64,000 nucleotides of DNA. Source: Lineus longissimus. Its lineage: Eukaryota; Nemertea; Pilidiophora; Heteronemertea; Lineidae. Shown in pieces: positions 12,501-22,350 of this stretch (positions are counted from its first letter, which is position 1; each line of letters opens with the position of its first letter). Under the pieces are notes generated by a model. It saw only the letters and a list, made by a program, of their open reading frames with translations. It was not told the DNA's origin and did no database searches. The stretch lies in assembly GCF_910592395.1 (NCBI RefSeq), contig NC_088308.1, positions 14,525,001 to 14,589,000 of the forward strand, given 5' to 3'. A program made the translations under genes and the position numbers.

Positions 12501-13600
12501 ACCATCAATATCCCCGAGCGTGACCATCCATCCACTAAATCTACCTGACTCTTGATCATCTGCCCTCGTCTGTCTGACCGGAACACAAAATATCAAGGTT
12601 ACTCAGTCGTTTTAACTTTTACCATAGTCAATGACTTTGGCCGATTTGAGTTTCAAGAAATTTGCCTGGGCCGTTTTCTTTAAAATCGCAATCTTGGGCA
12701 ATGTGCCTTCATCCCAGCTTGTCCTCTTTACCGGCTGTGTCTGGACTATGTTTGTGTTTTAAATAATGCCAAGCCCAGAATATATGGACACCCTTTTTAC
12801 TGGTGCATCCTGTAATCAGTTTCAGGGTGTGTCCCGAAAGCATCGCATAATATCAAATTTAGTGTACACCACTACATTATATTTACCCTAGATGTGATAG
12901 AATCCATCGTCATACACCATCTGCCAAGTCTCCGTCGCCATGAAGGTCTATTGGGCTGCCTTCCCCAAAATGCGATGGATGATCAAGTCATCATATCTTG
13001 GAACGAAGTGTTGGTGCCTAGGTCTTCGAGAGTCGTGTTGGCTTCAGTTCGATTTGTCCATCGTGGATTAGGTCATTTGGTCAGCTCGACAGCCATCATT
13101 TGCAGACAACTGGATGAGGAAAAAAACAGGAAATATACATTAGAGCACAGATATTAATGTGTTGTAAAGCCCAGCTCTGATAAGAAGTGATCATAGGCCT
13201 TAATCAATATATCACTGAGGCCTGCATTTCGACTTGTGTAAGGTTTGATAATGTAGACTTTGAATATCGAATGATATTGTTTATCAAGTTAGCCTGGGCG
13301 ATTTGCAATATTGCCATGTAAGTTAAAAGGGAGTATGGAGAGCGATAGCTAGGCAAACGGATCGGAATCCCGTCTTTGAGGCCTAGTGTACCGACCCAAT
13401 TCCTGATTCGTCTATCAAAGTGACCTTGATATCGGAAGATTGACTTCAAGAGTATATATTACTACTGATGTTCACCTCGGATCTTTTATTGTTCCGAGGG
13501 AGAACAAGGACCCGTTAGCGAACTACGACAATTTGACAACCCAAAGCTGACCTACGCTGTCAAGGAGAGCCAGCCTCTCTATTACACGAGTAAACCAGGA
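9595..13600. other. No gene seen
   Basis: About 4 kb without a recognisable protein, RNA or terminal repeat. A short stretch at 9600-9790 resembles 24060-24180 (CCACTGCRT...AGGAGTG, then a G run and CATCTCA). Open frames are short and show no family motif. Confidence 0.4.
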
Positions 13601-13603
13601 CGG

Positions 13604-13676
13604 ACTTGGATTGGAATCAAACCTAGGACCTCGGAGGTGACAGGCACTGATGTTTCCATTGTGCCTCTCTGACATC
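13604..13676 (-). repeat. tRNA-Asp-like SINE head or tRNA pseudogene
   Basis: Read on the minus strand, AGGCACAATGG (13657-13667) fits the Pol III A box except for its first base, and GGTTTGATTCC (13613-13623) fits the B box. Their spacing of 33 bases is that of a tRNA. Between them is GTGCCTGTCACC, which resembles the anticodon arm of tRNA-Asp(GTC). The acceptor stem does not pair well, so this is more likely a SINE promoter than a working tRNA gene. Confidence 0.6.
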
Positions 13677-14128
13677 CCATAAAGCAGTGGGAAGTGCAAC
13701 CCTGTATCCCTGTATCCCTGATGGTCGTAGGAATCTCCTGACGCCCACAACATTTGCTTGAGCAATCTAACGATGAACCCTCCCCCACACAATTACAGAT
13801 ACGGTGATTTTGTGGCCAATGGTAACAACTTCCTGGGGGTGACCACGTGTTCAATCCTCGCCCCTGCGAAATTCGACTGGAAATTGTCGGCAAAAGCCGG
13901 CAATTTCCACCTAATTCCAAACTATTTTTCCTTGCCAGGAGGCTGGAATTAGCTGGAAATTCCAGAAAATGTCAGGGCTGGAGTTTGGCGGTATTTTGGT
14001 AAATGGCAGTGCCAGAAAATGCCAGCTCTGGAAAAAGCTGGCATAACCTGGCATTAGCTGGAACCTAATTTCCAGAGCTGGAATTAGGTGGAAAAATCTT
14101 GACCCAGCCCTTCCAGCTGATTACCAAT

Positions 14129-14345
14129 GTCAGGGCTGTCATTTATTGGAAAAAGCTGGCATTAGTTGACATTAGCTGGAAATTACAAATTCAGCATGCA
14201 ACGAGGAATGTCAGGGCTGTCATTTATTGGAAACAGCTGGCATTAGTTGACATTAGCTGGAAATTACAAATTCAGCATGCAACGAGGAATGTCAGGGCTG
14301 TCATTTATTGGAAATAGCTGGCATTAGTTGTGACATTAGCTGGAA
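14129..14345 (+). repeat. Tandem repeat, 80-81 bp unit, about 2.7 copies
   Basis: Units start TGTCAGGGCTGTCATTTATT at 14129, 14209 and 14290. The first two are nearly identical and include TTAGTTGACATTAGCTGG and AATTCAGCATGCAACGAGG. The array is part of the left subterminal region of the enclosing element. Confidence 0.85.
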
Positions 14346-14399
14346 ATTTAATATGGAGTATGTGACCTGCTCTACGTTTGAATCGATCAGAGCACTGCA

Positions 14400-14905
14400 C
14401 ACTAATAAACAGGCGTTTTTTGTCACTCAAAAGTGACTATGATTAGAATCGTTGTGATATGCAACAAGAAGATCTCTTGTCGTGGAGTAAAACCAATAAT
14501 CGCTTAGTTTTGACTTTGCTGATTGCAATCTTGTCACACGCACCTGCGATTATCACCACAGACAGGCAATTTTTCACATGCAAACATGATTGCATGTTGA
14601 TTTTGCTTAATCCCAGGCCGTGCGATTTCCAATTCTAATTCAATTTTGATGGCATCTGCAATTATAACTGCAAACAAGCAATTTCTGTCACACAGAAATA
14701 TGATTAAAGGTTGCAGGTTGATTTTGCTTCCAACAGAGGTTGCTAGGATGACCAGTTCTTGTTGCGGGCACCTGAAATTATCTATGCAAACAAGTAATTT
14801 ATGTCACTTGCAAACATGATTGCTGTGGCATTATCAAGTTTTGAGCATATGCCACTGACCTAATCCCTTAGTTTTCTGACACAATCTTGTCACACTGTTA
14901 TAATG
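14400..14905. repeat. Degenerate long repeats inside TIR element
   Basis: Three or four imperfect repeats, about 120-160 bp apart, of the type ATTATNACTGCAAACAAGCAATTT followed by GTCACACAGAAATATGATT. No coding potential. Confidence 0.45.
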
Positions 14906-16487
14906 TAAATATCATTCTTGGTGTGTGTTGAATGGACTTACACGAGCATAAGAGGCCCTATCATATAAAACGTAAGATTATTGCTTCACTCAGAGGCTCC
15001 TTGCAGACACCTCTGCCAGGCGGACACTTCCCCATTGCAGATGGTTTAAGTTGCCACATGACCTGGGTTGGAGTGCTCGTCAATGCCGACTGGCGTCGTC
15101 AGGGCTCAATGCCCATCCTGGAGACAGCACGTCATTTACATCATAGCTAATTGTGATCAGTTGATACGATGACGTCATTGACAATCACTGACAGGAAAAT
15201 TTTGCCTCTCGTTTAATAATATAGATAGTGCAAAGTATTCACATTGTAATATTAGGCTCATAAGTTTGAGGATCATGGATTGACCAGATTGGTGTGAATT
15301 GCCCCAGGGCCCAATGGAACATATGTGTACCAATTTTAAGTCCAGACTTTACGAAACGTGCCGCGCTAACAATACAGCCGCCACCGACGATGGACGCCAC
15401 ATCATCGCATGAGGCTCACAAGGTGAGCCAAATAAAAAAGAGGTGCCGTTTTAACTGGATACCGTGACATCAACATGATGTTAACCACACATAGCACACT
15501 CTGTCACTTTGATGTCTGGAGGGCAGGGTTACAGACGGGGACTGACGTCCAAAATGGATGTCCAAATAACATCACTGCACGACCTTGAAAAGAATGATGG
15601 AGCAAGCCGACTGTTGATTGACTCGATCACTTACATGAGTCATGAGCTGTGGACATCTCCCATGCAAAATCTTACAGTTATGATACCGTCCGGGTCTACG
15701 ATCATGCATACAATAATACTGAATACAGGCTTACAGCACATACACTGATTCAGGCTTCTTCATATGCTAAAAAAACAACCTCAATGCCTGTCCAGATTAC
15801 CCTTTTTGCATTCATTTGAATCCTTATGTGTTCCAATTCAATTTGTGTAAACTTTGGATATCTTGATATCGAATTCGGGGTAAAAATCAAGAAATAAGAA
15901 GAGCTCCCACATGATTTCTTTGTTTGACTTGAAAATTCAAACCTACTGGTTCCTGTCTGAGGTGTAATGCATCATGGGATAGGTCAGGTGATAAGACCAC
16001 ATGATAGAATTGCATAACATAATAGCAATTTGCATAATGCCAGCAAATGCCAGCTTTTTCCAACAATTGTCAGAAACATCGAATTTGAAATTTCCAGCTA
16101 ATTCCAGCTCTGACAATCTCATAGTAAAGTGACAGAGATTTCCAGCGCTGGAACTTTTACGAAAAGTAAAGTTCCAGAAAATGCCAAGAATTTCCACCCC
16201 ATGGATAAAGTTCCAGTTTTTGTCAGCTTTTGCCAGCTATAACTTTTCGATGAAACTCTCTAAATTCAAAGTGTCAGCTTATTCCAGCCAAGAGCTGGAA
16301 ATTCCAGCTATTTCCAACAAAATCCACCTGAGGTAAAATTCATTTCGCAGGGGCAGTGGACAACCAATATATTTCAATCACCTGAAGAGAGGGGTTCACA
16401 TTGACGGCTTCGTGATCACTTCAGTGAGCTTTTCTAGTTTCTATACTCCACTAGAGTTATTCTGTTCAAATTAATTAGTTTGTGTTA

Positions 16488-17912
16488 CCAGGTCGGGTCG
16501 AACTCGAGAACCCAGGTTTTGTGCGGTGGCGCCATCTAAACTCGACTTTCCGAGTTCGCGCATGCGCAGTTTGATTATTTGCACTTGGGTTTGCAAGTTT
16601 TTGCTGCCGAATCTTCTTTGTGAGCCCCCTTTCCATTGGTTTATTCCCCGATGACGTACTTCTACCTGCGCAAAGAAGACGCAGAACGCGAAATTTTGAT
16701 CGTGGGAATTTCGGATTGACGGTGGGAATCTCGAGATATTTTGCTTTGAAGAACGTGTTTTTTCGCCATATTTAGGAGTTTTTACGGCTACAAAGTATAT
16801 CAAATAAGTTGTCTATTAGCATACGAATCATTGTGTGTGTATAAAGTAGAAGGACAAAGTGTTTTGAGTGGGCTTTGTTGAAGATTTTGATACGTGGTTT
16901 GTTTTTGCACCGTGTTCGGACATCAAAGGACATGTGATAATGCATTATGCACTGACGTGCATTCCCTGTGCATTTTGTCGGCACCATAATTGACTATTCC
17001 TTTGATGATTCTTGAAGTATTTGTCATGTGATTATGATGAAAAGAAGTCAGAGTGGACATTTTAAACAGTTTTGTCACAATGCTTTACATGAACAATGGT
17101 GTTTAAGTGCTTCACAGTCGGGAAATTTAACTCCTCTCGAGCTGGAAACTGCCAGAAACCAACTGGTCCGTCAACGACATCTCAATTCAAGTCAGCTCGA
17201 CCGCTTACGTAAAATAGCCATACAAAAGGGGGTGCCATTTGATGACAAGTTCACTAGAAAGGACAGGAAGTATTTCCTGTGTGAAATTTGTCTCAGTTTG
17301 TTGTTTATTTCTTTCAGGTGCCGAGACAATGGGCAGTTGGTAATGACTGGTAGATACTGCTGAATGAGATGAAGTCCGGTGAGGAGCAGGTTGACCATAT
17401 AACTTATCCTGTATAGATATATGATACAAGTAAATGAATAGATTAAGTTACACATTGTTGTTCAATAGTTGTCTCTGATTGAAAAAAAAAAAACTCCTGA
17501 GACGTTTGAGGCACTAAAAACACTCGAAACGGAAACTTAAAAACGTCTCATCAGGCCCCGGTCACTGTTCGTGTTGGCACGCCAATTAACCGGAGCTTGT
17601 CGTCTGCTAAGAGAATCGAACGGAAGTAACTATCTCTTGTAAAGCATGGTGGGATAAAATACTCGAATTCGCAAGGTTTTCCAAACTCGATCAGTCGAGT
17701 GCACGATTAGCACCGCAGGTGTTCTTTAATAACAACTCGATAACGCGAGTATACCTGGTATTTCAAGTGCGATCGGCGCAGTGACTCACAGGATATAACA
17801 CTCAAGAAAGCGAGTACACTTGCTTTTCCGAGTATTTTTCATGAATTGCATCTTGGTACCTTACACTCGATATTGAGAGTGCACCTGGGTTCTCGAGTTC
17901 GACCCGACCTGG
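16488..17912. mobile_element. PIF/Harbinger-like non-autonomous element, 1425 bp
   Basis: Perfect 30 bp inverted ends beginning CCAGGTCGGGTCGAACTCGA (16488-16517 and 17883-17912), flanked by TTA on both sides (16485-16487 and 17913-17915). A 3 bp TTA/TWA duplication is typical of PIF/Harbinger. The last 250 bp carry repeated ACTCGA/TCGAGT words, which look like subterminal binding sites. The ends differ from the Harbinger at 35588-38658, so another source element is implied. The interior contains a small unrecognised open frame. Confidence 0.8.
17028..17363 (+). CDS. Unrecognised open frame inside Harbinger-like element
   Basis: An open frame of 111 codons in the middle of the TTA-flanked element. 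Its central part, LTPLELETARNQLVRQRHLN onward, is charged and helix-like, then the frame enters a hydrophobic stretch. A polypyrimidine tract with TTTCTTTCAG ends at about 17318, so the second half may be intron and a new exon could start at GTGCCGAGAC. I do not recognise a family. It could be a relic of a transposon gene, a captured exon, or chance. Confidence 0.25.
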   Translation: MIMMKRSQSGHFKQFCHNALHEQWCLSASQSGNLTPLELETARNQLVRQRHLNSSQLDRLRKIAIQKGVPFDDKFTRKDRKYFLCEICLSLLFISFRCRDNGQLVMTGRYC

Positions 17913-18286
17913 TTACAACTGTTGCACAAGATTTACAAAATTGGGGGGGGGGGGGGCATAGCTTCGTTGGGGTGTTTACAAATCTTTTAAAATGATTTTC
18001 TGTGTAGTGAGGACTTAGTGATGCTCACCCTGTGACCGTGGTCTGCCACTGTTGATGTTCCCTTGTCTGGTGTACGTGGTCCATCCTTGTGACTTACTTG
18101 TATCCTCCCATCCATCTAAAATTTGAATTAGATAAAATAGAAGCATATTGTCGTTTCTATTGGCCTGGGAATGGCCAGGAGAAGGTCCATTTAAATTTTT
18201 ACCATTGTAACTGTTTCAGACCTCGCCCTTTTGGCTGCTTAGCACAAGCAATTTTGCATCTCAACGAAATTTTACCAATCTAAATA

Positions 18287-18468
18287 CAGTAGAACCTCTC
18301 TTTGTGGAGACATCTGCATGACACCATCTTTGATAATGACAATGGTTTTGGTCCCAAACCTGTTATTTCCGTTCAGATTGACCTTTATAATCAGGACACC
18401 TCTCTATTTTAGGGGACAGAATTGGTCAAACCCAAGTGTGTCCCTAATCACGAGGATTTACATTACCT
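18287..18468 (+). mobile_element. Pogo-like MITE copy
   Basis: Starts CAGTAGAACCTCTCT after a TA (18285-18286). The interior has ATCAGGACACCTCTCTATTT and the right end, GAGGATTTACAT-TA, is a decayed inverted repeat. The same right end, better preserved as GAGAGGTTTTACAG-TA, occurs in each array unit. Confidence 0.6.
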
Positions 18469-18737
18469 AAAATAGGTGATATTTTTGTAAGCAAAAAGAT
18501 TGAATAACTGTGCAGACGGTCGTTTGGTCCAAATTCCTGTGGGTGGTGGGTTACATTTCATTGCATTCTGGACCATCTCGGTAACTATTAATGATTGGCA
18601 GGCAACATGTTCTTCTTGAGTGCCCATGGCAAATAAACACATGTTTGGCCACAGTGGCACTTCAATGCTCTGCTTGTTTTTAAGTTAAAATCAAACTTCT
18701 TCTCATCAAAACAGAACCAGGACGCAGTGATGCTTAC

Positions 18738-18807
18738 CTTATAGGCTGCAACATTCTACTCTGTTCCTGGTATTCCTGGTCCTCTCTTGTCCATCTTGCC
18801 TTGACAT
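18738..18807 (-). other. Exon-like 70 nt block, copy a
   Basis: On the minus strand the block is preceded by ATTCGGATTTCAG and followed by GTAAGCATCACTG, a textbook acceptor and donor. One frame is open and reads VKARWTREDQEYQEQSRMLQ then PIR. The length is not a multiple of three, so splicing in several copies would shift frame. The function is unknown. It may belong to a non-coding RNA or an alternatively spliced gene whose other exons lie outside or are unrecognised. Confidence 0.4.
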
Positions 18808-19225
18808 CTGAAATCCGAATAGGTTAAATTAGCTTTTCTAGTTTAATTTATACTCCACTGGAGTAATTCTGTTTCCGTTCAGATTGACCTCTCTAATCAG
18901 GACACTTCTCTATTTTCGTGGACAGAATTGGTCAAACCCAAGGGTTTCCCTAATAGAGAGGTTTTACAGTACCCCAAATGGGATTGATTTTGAGTGCATT
19001 TTGACTCACAGTCCGGCCAATGGGAGACATTTTGAAAGCAAAAAGATTGAATAACTGTGCAGACAGTCGTTTGGTCCAAATTCCTGTAGGTGGTGGGTTA
19101 CATCTCGTTGCATTCTGGACCATCTCGTTAACTATTAATGATTGGCAGGCAACATATTCTTGGTGAGTGCCCATGGCAAATAAACACATGTTTGGCAACA
19201 GGGGCACTTCAATGCTCTGCTTGTT

Positions 19226-19765
19226 ATACGCCCGCTCCGGAGCATATAATGGTATGGCGCTCGGTGTTCGTCTATCCGTTAACTTTTCATTGTCCACACG
19301 ATTACTGAAATTCTACATTATGTATATTCACCAAACCTGGTTTGCAGGGCACTAGTATAGGCCCAAAGAAGCCTATTGATTTGGAGGCTTTTTCGGGCCT
19401 ATACTAGTGCCCTGCAAACCAGGTTTGGTGACTATACATGACATAGAATTTCGGTAATCGCGCGGACAATGAAAGGTAAGCGGAAATTGACCTTTTGACC
19501 TCCAACTCAATAGGCTTCTTGGGGCCTATACTAGTGCCCTGCAAACCAGGTTTGGTGACTATACATGATATAGAATTTTAGTTACCACGCGGACAATGAA
19601 AGGTAAGCGGAAAATGGAAACAGGTCTACGTGACCTTGACCTTTGACCTTTTGACCTATTGATTTGGAGGTCAAAAGATCAAAGGTCGAAGTCACCAAGA
19701 CCTGTTTCCATTTTCCGCTTACCTGCTACTTATGGCGGGCGTATAATGTGCTCGCTCGGCGTCGC
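19226..19765. mobile_element. Inverted-repeat element inserted into the array
   Basis: The insertion interrupts a 554 bp unit. It begins ATACGCCCGC (19226-19235) and has GCGGGCGTAT at 19735-19744, followed by about 20 more bases. Inside, a block starting GCCTATACTAGTGCCCTGCA occurs twice directly (about 19394 and 19525) and once inverted (about 19240-19365), so the element can fold on itself. It is non-coding. Confidence 0.65.
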
Positions 19766-19831
19766 TCTTGTTTTTAAGTTAAAATCAAACTTCTTCTCAT
19801 CAAAACAGAACCAAGACTCAGTGATGCTTAC

Positions 19832-19901
19832 CTTATAGGCTGCAACATTCTACTCTGTTCCTGGTGTTCCTGGTCCGCTCTTGTCCATCTTGCCTTGACA
19901 T
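19832..19901 (-). other. Exon-like 70 nt block, copy b
   Basis: Same layout as the copy at 18738 with intact AG and GTAAGC edges. A few substitutions change the open frame to a TRADQEHQEQ-type reading. Confidence 0.4.
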
Positions 19902-20385
19902 CTGAAATCCGAATAGGTTAAATTAGCTTTTCTAGTTTAATTTATACTCCACTGGAGTAATTCTGTTTCCGTTCAGATTGACCTCTCTAATCAGGACACT
20001 TCTCTATTTTCGTGGACAGAATTGGTCAAACCCAAGGGTTTCCCTAATAGAGAGGTTTTACAGTACCCCAAATGGGATTGATTTTGAGTGCATTTTGACT
20101 CACAGTCTGGCCAATAGGAGACATTTTGAAAGCAAAAAGATTGAATATCTGTGCAGACGGTCGTTTGGTCCAAATTCCTTTAGGTGGTGGGTTACATCTC
20201 GTTGCATTCTGGATCATCTCGGTAACTATTAATGATTGGCAGGCAACATGTTCTTGGTGAGTGCCCATGGCAAATAAACACATGTTTGGCCACAGGGGCA
20301 CTTCAATGCTCTGCTTGTTTTTAAGTTAAAATCAAACTTCTTCTCATCAAAACAGAACTTGCAACCAGGACTCAGTGATGCTTAC

Positions 20386-20455
20386 CTTATAGGCTGCAAC
20401 ATTCTACTCTGTTCCTGGTATTCCTGGTCCGCTCTTGTCCATATTGCCTTGACAT
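20386..20455 (-). other. Exon-like 70 nt block, copy c
   Basis: Intact AG and GTAAGC edges. The open frame reads VKAIWTRADQEYQEQSRMLQ. It is nearly identical to the next copy at 20940, which implies a recent unit duplication or gene conversion. Confidence 0.4.
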
Positions 20456-20939
20456 CTGAAATCCGAATAGGTTAAATTAGCTTTTCTAGTTTAATTGATA
20501 CTCCACTGGAGTAATTCTGTTTCCGTTCAGATTGACCTCTCTAATCAGGACACCTCTCTATTTTTGGGGCCGGAATTGGTCAAACCAAAGGGTTTCCCTA
20601 ATAGAGAGGTTTTACAGTACCCCAAATGGGATTGATTTTGAGTGCATTTTGACTCACAGTCTGGCCAATAGGAGACATTTTGAAAGCAAAAAGATTGAAT
20701 ATCTGTGCAGACGGTCGTTTGGTCCAAATTCCTTTAGGTGGTGGGTTACATCTCGTTGCATTCTGGATCATCTCGGTAACTATTAATGATTGGCAGGCAA
20801 CATGTTCTTGGTGAGTGCCCATGGCAAATAAACACATGTTTGGCCACAGGGGCACTTCAATGCTCTGCTTGTTTTTAAGTTAAAATCAAACTTCTTCTCA
20901 TCAAAACAGAACTTGCAACCAGGACTCAGTGATGCTTAC

Positions 20940-21009
20940 CTTATAGGCTGCAACATTCTACTCTGTTCCTGGTATTCCTGGTCCGCTCTTGTCCATATTG
21001 CCTTGACAT
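20940..21009 (-). other. Exon-like 70 nt block, copy d
   Basis: Nearly identical to the block at 20386. It lies in the unit that is cut short at 21233. Confidence 0.4.
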
Positions 21010-21301
21010 CTGAAATCCGAATAGGTTAAATTAGCTTTTCTAGTTTAATTGATACTCCACTGGAGTAATTCTGTTTCCGTTCAGATTGACCTCTCTAATC
21101 AGGACACCTCTCTATTTTTGGGGCCGGAATTGGTCAAACCAAAGGGTTTCCCTAATAGAGAGGTTTTACAGTACCCCAAATGGGATTGATTTTGAGTGCA
21201 TTTTGACTCACAGTCTGGCCAATAGGAGACATTCTGCTTGTTTGTAAGTTAAAATCAAACTTCTTCTCATCAAAACAGAACCAGGACTCAGTGATGCTTA
21301 C

Positions 21302-21371
21302 CTTATAGGCTGCAGCATTCTACTCTGTTCTTGGTGTTCCTGGTCCTCTCTTGTCAATCTTGCCTTGACAT
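21302..21371 (-). other. Exon-like 70 nt block, copy e
   Basis: Last clear copy, with intact edges. The open frame reads VKARLTREDQEHQEQSRMLQ. The unit degenerates after about 21390. Confidence 0.4.
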
Positions 21372-22350
21372 CTGAAATCCGAATAGGTTAAAATTGCTTT
21401 ACATGAAGTTTAGGGTTTCAGCTGAAGACTCAAGTTTTAGCAGGGTGCAACATCCTGCCTAATCTCAACTTTTTTAACAAGTGGCTAATGCAATGCCATT
21501 TAAAGCATATCCTGCCTTTTTCAGCCAGTGGCATTTTCTACTCTCTTGTCTTTTCTCAGACTTCTATCTGAAACATTAGGGGTGTTGGACGTATTGAATT
21601 TTTTCATATTATGTTTCTGTGTATTTCTACCTCTTATTGTCTTAACCAAATGAGAGTCAAGATCAGATTGATGGCTTATTTTGAGTTTAATTCAAAAACA
21701 TAACCAAGCAAGGTCTAAAAGGATGCTCACCCTGTTAGCTGCATCATTGTTCTTTGTGCCAGGCTGGCAGTGTCCCTGGAGGGCAGGGTGACGGGCGGGC
21801 TAGGTGATCGGATTGCTTGTGGCCAGTGCACGTTCTCTCCAATGTCGATTTAAGAGGCAACGACTTAGTGCAGCCGGAGGGGTCAAGTACCATGTTGTTA
21901 CTCCAAAGAGCCTTCGTCATTAGTACTAAAGTTCCGGCCCATCTAGACAGGGTTTTTAGCACAAGTTCCCATCGGAAGCTCACCGACATTTCGTCCGAGA
22001 ACATTCCGTAGGCTAACAACAGGACTCCGACCCCAGTTATTCATAACCCTCTGACAGGACGCTGGCCAGCTTCGTACGTACACCTGTCGTAATCAGGTCA
22101 CTTGCGTTGAACAACTGCGACACTCCACCATTACACCCGTCAATCAACACCAACGACGACAAGAGACACTAAGCATAGGTTGCCTGCATCGCGAGTCACC
22201 GCGCTTTGGACTCGAGTAACACTCAGTCGCCAGTCACGATAACAAGGGACACATGGTCTCAAGTCATTGTCGTCGGTCTCCGCTACCGGCCTGCAGACCC
22301 AATCAGTGCCGACCGTCTCCTCCTACCAACTGGCCAGGACCTCTGAAATC

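Larger units (their letters stand above)
13860..16354. mobile_element. Non-autonomous TIR element with subterminal arrays
   Basis: Inverted ends GCCCCTGCGAAAT (13860-13872) and ATTTCGCAGGGGC (16342-16354). The first about 480 bp are full of AGCTGGAA, GCCAGAAAATGCC and TGGCATTAGCTGG. The last about 330 bp carry the same words in reverse complement (TTCCAGCT, CCAGCTAATTCC). Inverted subterminal arrays of this kind occur in hAT, CACTA and Harbinger elements as transposase-binding sites. No transposase is encoded in the 2.5 kb interior. No clear target duplication is visible, so the superfamily is open. Confidence 0.65.
18000..22350 (-). repeat. Tandem array of ~554 bp units with exon-like blocks
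   Basis: Units begin CTGCTTGTTTTTAAGTTAAA at 18670, 20311, 20865 and 21234 (TTTGTAAG), with another at about 19765 after an insertion. The 20311 and 20865 units are nearly identical with a 554 bp period. The unit from 20865 is cut to 369 bp, and an incomplete unit lies at 18470-18669. Each unit contains a pogo-like MITE end, a TGGGTTACATCTCGTTGCATTC segment, and on the minus strand a 70 nt block bounded by AG and GTAAGC. Looser relatives of the block's edges occur at 18020-18030, 21722-21731 and 22336-22345. Confidence 0.85.

Noticed and set aside
14099-14317. Repeated RAVIYWKQLALVDISWKLQI frame
   Set aside because: Product of the 80 bp tandem repeat, not a protein repeat with independent support.
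19978-20855. Repeated open frames on both strands in the 554 bp units
   Set aside because: They recur because the DNA is repeated, lie on both strands over the same bases and include the pogo-like MITE end; no family resemblance.
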